Source of the DNA: a virus
IMG/VR virus record: IMGVR_UViG_3300036770_008701
Coordinates: 1 to 41,121 of that record
DNA length: 41,121 nt
Strand: one strand, 5' to 3'
Within the stretch, counting starts at the first letter, position 1, and each line of letters starts with the position of its first letter. This document shows positions 33,017 to 39,864 of the stretch, in pieces. The notes below the pieces were generated by a model, which was not told the DNA's origin, did not search any database, and saw nothing but the letters and a program-made list of their open reading frames with translations. The translations under genes and the position numbers were made by a program.

Positions 33017-33345
33017 TTGCCCCCCAACAGTGACCAGTTAACGGGCCGTGCTGGCGGCAGGGGCATGGACACCGGCGGCCACTGCCAGCAAGGCCCCTTT
33101 GCTCCCGGAAGAGGAAATATCTGCGGTGGCGCTTGCAGAACCTTCCACCGCATATCGCGGTCAAGGAAATTCCGGGCCAATGCTCGGGCCACCTTGGCAC
33201 GGGCAACCCGATACATCGCGTTGCACCCCCAGGCGGTGAAGGGCTGGGAGCGTGGGGCGCGAATATTCTCGGCGGCAACCAGTCCGGCAATCATCATCAT
33301 GCCGTGACGCTGCCGGGATCGGATGAAGGTGGGGGATCGGATCAT
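33013..33345 (-). CDS. Hypothetical protein, early leftward operon
   Basis: 110 residues. Basic, with an Arg-rich middle (MYRVARAKVARALARNFLDRD) and a Trp/Pro-rich C-terminus. No known domain. ATGA overlaps with the Cro-like gene before it and the next gene after it support the frame. The composition suggests nucleic-acid contact, but that is only a guess. Confidence 0.55.
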   Translation of the reverse strand: MIRSPTFIRSRQRHGMMMIAGLVAAENIRAPRSQPFTAWGCNAMYRVARAKVARALARNFLDRDMRWKVLQAPPQIFPLPGAKGPCWQWPPVSMPLPPARPVNWSLLGGK

Positions 33346-33602
33346 GCCGCCACCTCTTCTTGACCGGGGATATGCAGCAGGTCTTGCGGCTTGATATCCA
33401 CCTCAGGGTGGGCCTGCGCGTAAGCCAGGATTGCCCGATGATGCCTCTGGGGCACCAGCCCCCCGGTGCCTTTTCGCGAAACCGGTCGATCCCAAGCGCA
33501 GACGGACGAGTGACGAACCCCGCAAATCTCTGCGGTCCGCACGACGCCGTTAAGCTTGCGGATAAGGTTTCTGGCGATGGGGAGTACGGTTTCGGGCTGC
33601 AT
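33342..33602 (-). CDS. Cro-like DNA-binding protein
   Basis: 86 residues from ATG 33602 (MQPETVLP). LIRKLNGVVRTAEICGVRHS-type sequence followed by SSVCAWDRP forms a helix-turn-helix like YdaS or Cro proteins, and PQRHHRAILAYAQAH is the usual downstream helix. It is the first gene of the leftward operon, divergent from the XRE repressor. A longer frame would start with the TTG inside the promoter's own -35 box, so I reject it. From the predicted -10 at 33611-33616 the message would begin within a few bases of the ATG, so translation may be leaderless. Confidence 0.75.
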   Translation of the reverse strand: MQPETVLPIARNLIRKLNGVVRTAEICGVRHSSVCAWDRPVSRKGTGGLVPQRHHRAILAYAQAHPEVDIKPQDLLHIPGQEEVAA

Positions 33603-33603
33603 G

Positions 33604-33638
33604 CCCACAAGATGTAGGAATTTCCTACCATATGTCAA
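33604..33638 (-). promoter_or_regulatory. Leftward early promoter with operator
   Basis: On the minus strand: TTGACA at 33638-33633, a 16-base spacer, and TACATC as a poor -10 at 33616-33611. The operator GTAGGAATTTCCTAC (33614-33628, plus strand) is a perfect palindrome with 7-bp arms and sits between the two boxes, so bound repressor would block polymerase. Nearly the same block recurs at 34963-34989 before the rightward operon. Confidence 0.7.
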
Positions 33639-33697
33639 CGAATTTGGAAGCGACTACCTGCAAGCCTTACGGCTTCTGGTAATGGAATATTCGGCTC

Positions 33698-34126
33698 ATG
33701 GACAATGCCAGCAACACCTTTATCCGTGACCAGCTTAAAGCAAAGGGCCTGACACACCAGGACCTGGGCGAGGCGCTGAACCGCGTCCGCGTTCAAGCCA
33801 CGGCGATTATCAACGGTCAACAACCGCTGAAACTGGAACAGCTCAAGCCAACCGCTGATTTGCTTGGTATTTCGATATTTGATTTGATGGTTGGCCTGGG
33901 GATCGACCCCGGACGCCCCACTATTGATGCCGCTCTGCTCGCGGACAGCATGATTGCCGTTTTCAAACGGTTGGGAATCGACACCGAACGGGTCGACCAG
34001 GCCGCATCCATGGTCGCCACAATTTATGAGCATGCGGCCCGTGATCCGGGTTTTCGGCAACCGGATGGCATGACCTCATTGGCCGGCGCCCTGTCCGCCT
34101 TTGCCCAGACCGTTGGTCGGAAATAG
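33698..34126 (+). CDS. XRE-family prophage repressor (CI-like)
   Basis: 142 residues. An HTH_XRE domain occupies about residues 5-62 (IRDQLKAKGLTHQDLGEALN, then IINGQQPLKLEQLKPTADLLG). The C-terminus is a short helical domain with no S24/LexA-type peptidase Ser-Lys dyad, so RecA-stimulated self-cleavage is not expected. Divergent from the Cro-like gene, with the shared operator between them, it is the best candidate for the lysogeny repressor. A small inverted repeat (AAGCC-TTAC-GGCTT, 33662-33675) lies in its leader, and its ribosome site is weak. Confidence 0.8.
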   Translation: MDNASNTFIRDQLKAKGLTHQDLGEALNRVRVQATAIINGQQPLKLEQLKPTADLLGISIFDLMVGLGIDPGRPTIDAALLADSMIAVFKRLGIDTERVDQAASMVATIYEHAARDPGFRQPDGMTSLAGALSAFAQTVGRK

Positions 34127-34282
34127 CTTTTCCATCAGGTCGGACAACACCGCCTGCCGGGCAATGCGCCATTCCGGGAAATCGTCATTGGCTATCTTTC
34201 TGGTCAGGTCATTGATTAGTGTTCGATCAACCTTTTCCTGCATATCATAGTATTCGCCGGGCTGGCCGGGTGGAACCGGCAT
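34076..34282 (-). CDS. Possible small protein antisense to repressor 3' end
   Basis: 68 residues, or 55 from ATG 34243. The C-terminal 45 look protein-like (VDRTLINDLTRKIANDD, then FPEWRIARQAVLSDLMEKLF). The gene overlaps the last 51 bases of the repressor gene on the other strand, and its ribosome site is weak. It might encode a small regulator, or be an accidental frame. I do not recognise it. Confidence 0.4.
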   Translation of the reverse strand: MPVPPGQPGEYYDMQEKVDRTLINDLTRKIANDDFPEWRIARQAVLSDLMEKLFPTNGLGKGGQGAGQ

Positions 34283-34302
34283 CGAGCGCGCGCTTGTCCC
34301 CT

Positions 34303-34393
34303 GGGTGTTACGGCACCCTTGCTGCGTACGGGATGGCAGTCCCGTAGGCAGACCCGGCTATCCGGCCCGCCTGACGTCTATCCTAATGGATAG
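34303..34393. other. Structured noncoding stretch, three hairpins
   Basis: In the gap between 34283 and 34497 I see three inverted repeats in a row: GGGTG-CACCC (34303-34318), TACGGGA-TCCCGTA (34327-34346, extendable by flanking TGC/GCA), and CTATCC-GGATAG (34378-34393). No credible protein frame covers them. They could form a small RNA of about 90 bases, a composite terminator for the convergent genes, or a recombination site. The last hairpin lacks a T run on either side, which argues against a simple terminator. Strand is unknown. Confidence 0.4.
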
Positions 34394-34497
34394 GTGGCGG
34401 TATGTCACTGCTTAAACGTGTATTCATTGTGGAGCGCACTGGAATACGATAGCATGCTGCAAAATGAAGCTCTTTTTTAAATTAGCTTGGTACCGAT

Positions 34498-34878
34498 CTA
34501 ACGCTTTTTACTCAGTGCCAGCAAACGACCCTCAACCTCCTGAACATGCGCCTCAATGTCACGGTTTGCCTCTTCTCTAATCCTCTTCAATTCCAATCCC
34601 AATCCATCTTGAATTTCTTCCAAGTCTTTAACCATTTCACCCTTTACGCATTCCATATAATCATCATAACGCCGCCTAAATTCTGCGGCCTCATTCACAG
34701 CCGCAACGGCGGAGTCGCGGTCATATATAGGCATAAAGGGGGCGTTTGGTCGCCAGCAATTACTACGGAATTTTACACCCATGACATCAACCGACGTGTC
34801 TGCATGAGAATTATTTGATAGGATCGGCACAACTTGCAAAATTACTACTGCGAAAAGCATAGCTAAGTTAGGACGCAT
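34498..34878 (-). CDS. Exported coiled-coil protein, possible lysogenic conversion gene
   Basis: 126 residues from ATG 34878. A signal peptide (MRPNLAMLFAVVILQVVPIL, cleavage probably near residue 27) is followed by a mature part with two Cys (SNCW, MECV) that could pair, and a long charged helix (about 60-122). It sits alone in the immunity region, opposite to the rightward operon, with somewhat AT-richer DNA than its neighbours. This is the usual place for genes expressed from the prophage. A periplasmic role such as superinfection exclusion is possible but unproven. Confidence 0.6.
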   Translation of the reverse strand: MRPNLAMLFAVVILQVVPILSNNSHADTSVDVMGVKFRSNCWRPNAPFMPIYDRDSAVAAVNEAAEFRRRYDDYMECVKGEMVKDLEEIQDGLGLELKRIREEANRDIEAHVQEVEGRLLALSKKR

Positions 34879-34962
34879 GGGGATCAACCTCTTGGCTTGG
34901 GTGCCTTTGGATCGTCTACCCTTCAAAAATTGCAGTCACGACGCTATTGCCAACATTGAACC

Positions 34963-34989
34963 TTGACGTATGTAGGAAAAACCTACATC
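34963..34989 (+). promoter_or_regulatory. Rightward early promoter with operator
   Basis: TTGACG at 34963-34968 and a weak TACATC -10 at 34984-34989 frame the operator ATGTAGGAAAAACCTACAT (34970-34988; arms of 7 bp). It aligns with the leftward promoter over 27 bases, differing by one deleted base and a few substitutions, so one repressor should control both. The copy of the 15-bp palindrome at 34994-35008 follows at once in the leader of the rightward operon. Confidence 0.7.
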
Positions 34990-34993
34990 AATG

Positions 34994-35008
34994 GCGAACG
35001 ACATTCGC
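34994..35008. repeat. 15-bp palindrome, copy 7 (leader)
   Basis: GCGAACGACATTCGC, one arm mismatch, in the untranslated leader between the rightward promoter and the first gene of the operon. Confidence 0.75.
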
Positions 35009-35027
35009 CGCCGCCAAGGAGGATGCT

Positions 35028-35243
35028 TTGAGCAAGCCCGAGAATTATCTTCTGACCGTCACGGCCACGGGGCCTGGGGCGGCGGAATTCCTGGATGCAG
35101 TGCGCGCCCATGCCGCCGCCCTGGGTATCCGCCCCCTGTCCAATGCCTTCCATGCCGCCCTGGAAGAGGTCGGAACTGCCACCCCGCCGCAACTGCTGGC
35201 CGTCCCGCAACTCCTGTCCATGGGGGTGGCTGGCCATGGCTGA
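35028..35243 (+). CDS. Hypothetical protein, first gene of rightward operon
   Basis: 71 residues starting at TTG 35028, chosen because a perfect AAGGAGG lies five bases upstream, while the nearby ATG 35023 runs into a stop. The product (MSKPENYLLTVTATGPGA) is small, soluble and Ala-rich, of unknown function. Its stop overlaps the next gene by 8 bases. Confidence 0.6.
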   Translation: MSKPENYLLTVTATGPGAAEFLDAVRAHAAALGIRPLSNAFHAALEEVGTATPPQLLAVPQLLSMGVAGHG

Positions 35244-35502
35244 TGCGCTGCGTGAAACCATCGCCGCCTTCAATGATCTCGATTGCGGATTGACCATCGC
35301 CCTGGGCGCCGCGCGGCAGATGAACCTGCTGGATTCCGATCTGGCCGAAATCCGCCAGTACGTGAAGGCCTGCCACGAATGGAAGGAAAAGGCCGTGCTG
35401 GCCCGCAAATGGAACGGCCATGCCGCCACCCCTGGCGCACCGCCTCCCCCCGCCTGCCTGCGCTCCCACTTCGCCGCCCGAAAGGTCCCCGCCCATGTCT
35501 GA
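35236..35502 (+). CDS. Hypothetical protein, rightward operon
   Basis: 88 residues from ATG 35236. Helical N-terminus (ADALRETIAAFNDLDCGLTI; EIRQYVKACHEWKEKAVLAR) and a Pro/Ala-rich tail. No family recognised. Overlaps of 8 bases on both sides show that it is co-translated with its neighbours. Confidence 0.55.
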   Translation: MADALRETIAAFNDLDCGLTIALGAARQMNLLDSDLAEIRQYVKACHEWKEKAVLARKWNGHAATPGAPPPPACLRSHFAARKVPAHV

Positions 35503-35800
35503 ACCCATCCATGGCTTGACCCTGTGTCAGCAACAGATGATGCAGATTATCCAGGAACTGTTTGACGCGAACGGCATCGCCCCCTCTTACAAGGAGATGT
35601 CCCACGAACTGGGCCTGCGCAGCCGCGCCTCTGTTCACCGCGTTGTCATGGCCCTGGAAGAACGCGGTTACATCACCCGCCTTCCCCACCGCGCCCGAAC
35701 CATCGCCATCCGCCAGCGCGTCCCCATGCCGGACTTCACCCCCTTCGAATGGCTGCCCAGCCCTGCCCTGGCGCGGACAGAGGGGGTGAGCCATGGTTGA
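35495..35800 (+). CDS. LexA N-terminal-domain-like DNA-binding protein
   Basis: 101 residues. LTLCQQQMMQIIQELF, then GIAPSYKEMSHELGL, SRASVHRVVMALEERGYI and RLPHRARTI match the winged helix of LexA (LexA_DNA_bind) closely, but the protein ends where the S24 peptidase domain should begin. It might compete with host LexA, respond to the SOS state, or control the phage's own genes; the sequence does not say which. It overlaps both neighbours by 8 bases. Confidence 0.75.
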   Translation: MSEPIHGLTLCQQQMMQIIQELFDANGIAPSYKEMSHELGLRSRASVHRVVMALEERGYITRLPHRARTIAIRQRVPMPDFTPFEWLPSPALARTEGVSHG

Positions 35801-36248
35801 GCATCGTTCCGACTGCGCCATGCACAACGGCCCGGCCCTGCCACCAAAGCCCTGCGACTGCGGCGCCGATCCGGGGGCTTTCGTGCGTTACCATGTGGCT
35901 TTGACCCCGCTGGATGATTTCATCATCTATCAGGGCGAATTCTTCATCGCGGACTGCGGGGAAAGCGAAGAGGCGAAGGCCCGCGCCAAACTGATCGCCC
36001 GCCTGTTGAATGAGCATGCGGAACGAGCGGCGAGTAATGACCGCCCCATCGCCGAATATGACGATGGGCTGCGCGTCTACCTTGACAGTTACGCTGGCGG
36101 GGCCGCCCCCGAAGGGAACTTCGGCACACTCACCCTGCGCTTTGTCACCGCTGACGGCACCGAAACACGCCGCCTCTATCGGGCGGAAGCTGAAACCTTG
36201 CCAACCGTTAAGGCGGGGCGGGTACAGTCAGAGGTGGGCCATGGTTGA
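35793..36248 (+). CDS. Hypothetical protein, rightward operon
   Basis: 151 residues. A short Cys-containing start (CAMHNG, CDCGAD) is followed by a mixed alpha/beta part with ARAKLIARLLNEHAER and a beta-rich C-terminus. The two-Cys motif may bind a metal, but only CDCG is close-spaced. No known domain. Overlaps of 8 bases on both sides. Confidence 0.55.
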   Translation: MVEHRSDCAMHNGPALPPKPCDCGADPGAFVRYHVALTPLDDFIIYQGEFFIADCGESEEAKARAKLIARLLNEHAERAASNDRPIAEYDDGLRVYLDSYAGGAAPEGNFGTLTLRFVTADGTETRRLYRAEAETLPTVKAGRVQSEVGHG

Positions 36249-36729
36249 TACCGCTCCACTGATGATCCTGGCGCAAAACTTTCGCATCTACGCGGAAGAT
36301 CAACTTGCCATGAAGTCGAGAATTCAGGGCGCCCGGCGGCGGGCCGATTTGGACCGTGCCGCTGCGATCTGGCATGCCGCCGCTGCTGATGTTGAGCGCC
36401 TGTGCGCCGATATCGCAAAGGTGCAGCATCATGACGATATTGCCGTTGAACGCTTCGCCGCCGCGATGAAGGCCAAGCTGGCGGAAAAGCGGGCGCAAGG
36501 ATATGGCGGCTGGGACGATCCCGCCCGCTGCAAGGTTGATACGCTGGCCCGCTGCCTTGCCGACCACCTGTTCAAGGGCGACATGGTGGATATCGGTAAC
36601 TTCGCCATGATGCTGCACCACCGTGATGGTGGTGACAAAGCCGTAACGAACCTGCTCACCCAGGCCATGCGGCGCGCGGGCAAAAGGTGGGAACCATCCG
36701 ACGTCTTTGGAGACGAGGTGCCGCTATGA
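36241..36729 (+). CDS. Conserved phage protein, unknown function
   Basis: 162 residues from ATG 36241. The C-terminus contains WDDPARCKVDTLARCLADHL followed by FKGDMVDIGNFAMMLHHR, a pattern I recognise from many phage-encoded proteins of unknown role, sometimes fused to nucleotide-metabolism domains. The N-terminal half is a charged helix. It overlaps the next gene by ATGA. Confidence 0.6.
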   Translation: MVDTAPLMILAQNFRIYAEDQLAMKSRIQGARRRADLDRAAAIWHAAAADVERLCADIAKVQHHDDIAVERFAAAMKAKLAEKRAQGYGGWDDPARCKVDTLARCLADHLFKGDMVDIGNFAMMLHHRDGGDKAVTNLLTQAMRRAGKRWEPSDVFGDEVPL

Positions 36730-37037
36730 CCGCCGCCCCTCTCGCTACCGACCTCTGGAACTGCGCCGCCGTCGCGAAGCATTTCCAGATCAGCCGCACC
36801 CAATTCTACCGCCGCCGCCCGGAACTCGAAGCCCACGGCTTCCCCCGTCCGGTACCCACCACCCGGCTTTATCAGCCCGTGGCCATCCTGGCCTGGGAGC
36901 TAGAGCAATCCACGGGCCGCCGCCTGGATGGCGTCGCCCTGCTGGAAGCCGCCGGCCTCTCCAACGTCTCCACCGCCCGTATCCTGGCCGCCCGCGCGGA
37001 CCAGCTTGCGGACAAAGCCGAAAGGATCGCGCGATGA
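36726..37037 (+). CDS. AlpA/Xis-like helix-turn-helix protein
   Basis: 103 residues. LWNCAAVAKHFQISRTQFYR forms a MerR-type helix-turn-helix of the AlpA/excisionase class, followed by a wing (GFPRPVPTTRLYQP) and LAWELEQSTGRR. The C-terminal helix is Ala-rich. In prophages such proteins often act as recombination directionality factors or transcription regulators. It is 2.8 kb from the integrase, so an excisionase role is reasonable but not certain. Confidence 0.6.
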   Translation: MTAAPLATDLWNCAAVAKHFQISRTQFYRRRPELEAHGFPRPVPTTRLYQPVAILAWELEQSTGRRLDGVALLEAAGLSNVSTARILAARADQLADKAERIAR

Positions 37038-37324
37038 AAGCGCCCCAATATATGTCCTACCTGTCCCTCTTCGGCCCCAAAGGGAGTGGCAAGACGCATC
37101 TGGTCAATCGGCTTCGCGAGCGCGGGTTTGTGCTGATCGAGATCAATGAGGATGAGCCTCGCATGGAGCCGCAGGAACAATATGGACTGCCGGAAACGGA
37201 CGCCGACACACTGGCCCGCCATATTGACCGCCTGGGACACAACGCATTGTGCCCGCCCAATCGCCCCCGTGTCGTCGAGGTTAAGTTCACGCACGTCTAT
37301 CGGCCCGCCCGCACGAAAGCCTGA
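37034..37324 (+). CDS. Minimal P-loop protein
   Basis: 96 residues with a clear Walker A (LFGPKGSGKTHLVNRL, residues about 12-27), but too short to hold a full P-loop NTPase; no Walker B or sensor motif is seen. It is probably a reduced kinase or ATPase, or a fragment preserved as a nucleotide-binding domain. ATGA overlap with the upstream gene; the ParB-like gene follows after 18 bases. Confidence 0.55.
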   Translation: MKAPQYMSYLSLFGPKGSGKTHLVNRLRERGFVLIEINEDEPRMEPQEQYGLPETDADTLARHIDRLGHNALCPPNRPRVVEVKFTHVYRPARTKA

Positions 37325-37342
37325 CCCGAAAGGACACCGCCC

Positions 37343-39115
37343 ATGTCCACCAATTCCGCCCCGGCTGCCGGCGATACGCGCGGCAGCTATCTAAAGTCCT
37401 TGCGTATCACCGCCGGGCGCTCCACCCGCGACGTGGAAACCGCCGCCAAGGTCGGACAGGGGACGGTCACCCATGTTGAGGCGGGCAAGCGCACCAATAT
37501 CGGCGATGCCGTCTATTCCGCCATCGCCACCGCCCTGGGCACCGACCCCGCTACAGTCCTGGCCCTGCCGGTCCAGGCGGTGGTGGCCGAACCCACGCGC
37601 GCCATCCTGCCCATGGGTGCCGCACTGCCCCGCCGGGCTATACGCCCCTCGCCGTTGAACCCGCGCAAGCGCTTCGACCCGGCGCAATTGGCGGAGCTGG
37701 GGGAAAGCATCCGCACCGCCGGCATTATCGAACCCATCCTGGTGCGGCCCATTGAGGGAGAAGACGGCGCCTATTGGATTGTGGCCGGTGAACGCCGCTG
37801 GCGGGCGCTGGAAACGTTCCTGACAGGCGAAGAACTCGACGGCTATATGGTGCCCGTCGTCATCCGTGAGGGCATGACGGACGAAGATCACCTGAAACTG
37901 GCCATCATCGAAAACCTGCAACGGGTGGACGTGGCCCCGCTTGAAGAAGCGGCGGCCTTTGATCAGTTGGAACTCATGGGCCTGTCGAAAAAGGCCATCG
38001 CCACCGCCATCGGTAAAGTGCCTGAATATGTGCAGCAGCGTATCAGACTGCTGAAACGCCTGTGTCCAGAGGCTCAAACCGCACTTGCGGACAGGAAGAT
38101 CAATTTCACCCAGGCGCTGCATCTCAGCTCAATCGAGTTTGAGCCACAGCGCGATTTGCTGAAAAAGCTGGACCGCTACCCCACGGCGGAGCGGATGCGC
38201 GATGCCATCTATGGGGACATGGTGCCCGTTACCCGCGCCATCTTTGATCTGGCGGATTACAAAGGCGCCATCACCGAAAATCCGGTCACGGGCCTGCGCT
38301 ACTTCGCCGATAAGAAGGACTTCCTGGCTGCCCAGTATGATGCGGTCAAGGCCGCCGAAGCTGCCTATCTTGACGCCGGATGGTCATGGGTGGAGCTAAA
38401 GAACTGGGTGCTAACCGAAAGCCTGTACGAGGATGATCGCACCACCGATACATCGGTCGGCGGTGTCTACATTTATCACTCGTCCTATGACGGCACGGTG
38501 AAGATCCACGAAGGGCTGGTGAAGCGCGATTTCTCCGAACGCGCGGCTCTACAGAAGGCAGACACTGAACGGCGCGAAAGGAACGATGCTGAGTGGAACG
38601 CGTTCCGCGCCAAGTTGCGTCAACGGCTGGCGAACGATCCCGGCATGGTGGCACGGCTGGCCATCTTGAGCCTGATGACGGATCGCGGTTGGGATAATCC
38701 GCTATTTGACAGCAATCGTGGTCTGTCGATGCATTGGTTAAAGCCGAACATCCTGAAAGCTGATAACCGTCCGCTATTGCCGACCTTTACCGAACGCTGT
38801 CTGGGCACCATTGAGCAAGAGCGGCCCAGCAATATCGGCTGCACGATGGATGTGGGTTCGGTCTGGGCGCCTCATGCTTTGCTGGCGCTGCAAGAAGACG
38901 AAAGCAATGGCGCGCCATCATCGTTCGATGTCTGGGCATACGAAATGGCCCGCCGTTTCAAGGTTGACCGATATGATCAGGCTGATCCGATTGTCACCTT
39001 CCTGGCCCGCCGCTACGGCATCGCCATCCCGGCCCATCTGCAACCGGCACAGACGGATATCGAAGACGCGGCGAACGCTGTTCGTGATGCTGAGTTAGCA
39101 GAGGCGGCGGAGTGA
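37343..39115 (+). CDS. XRE-ParB fusion protein
   Basis: 590 residues. An XRE-type helix-turn-helix (about 14-72) is fused to a ParB/Srx domain (about 95-195) with the classic GERRWRA (149-155) and ENLQR (190-194) motifs, then a KorB-like helix-turn-helix (about 197-240) and a long unassigned C-terminus. No ParA is encoded nearby. ParB of this type loads on parS and slides as a CTP clamp; in phages such proteins can act as transcription factors or in plasmid-like maintenance. The XRE domain may give separate DNA specificity. AAAGGAC precedes the ATG. Confidence 0.8.
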   Translation: MSTNSAPAAGDTRGSYLKSLRITAGRSTRDVETAAKVGQGTVTHVEAGKRTNIGDAVYSAIATALGTDPATVLALPVQAVVAEPTRAILPMGAALPRRAIRPSPLNPRKRFDPAQLAELGESIRTAGIIEPILVRPIEGEDGAYWIVAGERRWRALETFLTGEELDGYMVPVVIREGMTDEDHLKLAIIENLQRVDVAPLEEAAAFDQLELMGLSKKAIATAIGKVPEYVQQRIRLLKRLCPEAQTALADRKINFTQALHLSSIEFEPQRDLLKKLDRYPTAERMRDAIYGDMVPVTRAIFDLADYKGAITENPVTGLRYFADKKDFLAAQYDAVKAAEAAYLDAGWSWVELKNWVLTESLYEDDRTTDTSVGGVYIYHSSYDGTVKIHEGLVKRDFSERAALQKADTERRERNDAEWNAFRAKLRQRLANDPGMVARLAILSLMTDRGWDNPLFDSNRGLSMHWLKPNILKADNRPLLPTFTERCLGTIEQERPSNIGCTMDVGSVWAPHALLALQEDESNGAPSSFDVWAYEMARRFKVDRYDQADPIVTFLARRYGIAIPAHLQPAQTDIEDAANAVRDAELAEAAE

Positions 39116-39213
39116 TGGCCATGAACCGTCGCCCCCGCCTCCATCCTCTGCTGATCGGTCTGGCGCTGACCTGCCCCTTCCTGCTGGCCGCCTTATGGCC
39201 GGCGGGCGGGTGA
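39115..39213 (+). CDS. 32-aa membrane microprotein
   Basis: ATG at 39115 overlaps the ParB stop as TGATG, with GGCGGAG just upstream, and the frame ends at TGA 39211-39213. The 32-residue product is basic at the N-terminus (MNRRPRLHP) with one hydrophobic segment (LLIGLALTCPFLLAALW). The tight coupling and good ribosome site support translation. Function unknown; it could affect membrane proteins or superinfection. Confidence 0.5.
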   Translation: MAMNRRPRLHPLLIGLALTCPFLLAALWPAGG

Positions 39214-39216
39214 AAA

Positions 39217-39594
39217 ATGGATAGGGCAGGCCGCAACCCCGATCTGTTCAATGGTGGGCAACGCTGGCGCCCCCCGATGAAGGAGGACGCGCCCGCCCCG
39301 CCGGACCCTGACCGCCCCTACCTGATCCTCTATGCCACGCTGGCCGGCTTCATGGTCAGCATCGCCAACCCGCGCGACCTGAAAGCCTGGATTGCCCAGA
39401 ACAAGCCCGCCTTTGACGCGCTCAAGGACGGGTCGCCCGAACGGGCGGACAGGCTGCGGGAAATCTATGTGCTGCATCTGGCCTCGCTCTCGCCGCATGC
39501 GGTACAGGCGGCACCGCCGCCGCCCCCCATCGCCATGCCGGCGGCTGATCTGGTTGACGGCATCCTGTCCGGGGCTGACGGCGATGACGAATAG
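39217..39594 (+). CDS. Hypothetical protein, rightward operon
   Basis: 125 residues, Pro/Ala-rich with a helical centre (YLILYATLAGFMVSIANPRD). No family recognised. It starts three bases after the microprotein stop and overlaps the next gene by 11 bases. Confidence 0.5.
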   Translation: MDRAGRNPDLFNGGQRWRPPMKEDAPAPPDPDRPYLILYATLAGFMVSIANPRDLKAWIAQNKPAFDALKDGSPERADRLREIYVLHLASLSPHAVQAAPPPPPIAMPAADLVDGILSGADGDDE

Positions 39595-39811
39595 GCCGGC
39601 GCGCGTCTCCCTGGAAGCGGCTGATCTGGCCCTGCTGCGGCAAGGCGCATGGAACAGCAGCCCAAAGGATCGCCGTTGCCTGCGCCTGTCCCGCCTGCGC
39701 CTGTGCGAAAGCGTCGCCATGTTCCAAGGCGAAGATGGCAGCGACAAGATCAGGTGGCGCACCACCGACAAGGGCGCGCTGCTGCTATCCCAATCGCGCA
39801 TTGTGCGATAA
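39584..39811 (+). CDS. Hypothetical protein before integrase
   Basis: 75 residues from ATG 39584. Basic, with LRLSRLRLCESVAMF and a C-terminal WRTTDKGALLLSQSRIV that reads like a small winged-helix wing. Possibly a DNA-binding cofactor of the integrase, by position only. The integrase starts 53 bases later. Confidence 0.5.
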   Translation: MTNRPARVSLEAADLALLRQGAWNSSPKDRRCLRLSRLRLCESVAMFQGEDGSDKIRWRTTDKGALLLSQSRIVR

Positions 39812-39864
39812 CGCCGCCCGCTTTACCCTCTCTCCATCCCAAGCTGCCGCCACAGCGAGGCACC

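Noticed and set aside
33603-33638. Longer Cro-like protein starting at TTG 33638
   Set aside because: That TTG is the first half of the promoter -35 box, upstream of any predicted transcript start.
39649-39864. N-terminal extension of the integrase
   Set aside because: The extra 72 residues are Pro/Arg-rich, overlap the preceding gene in another frame and lack a ribosome site; ATG 39865 has one.
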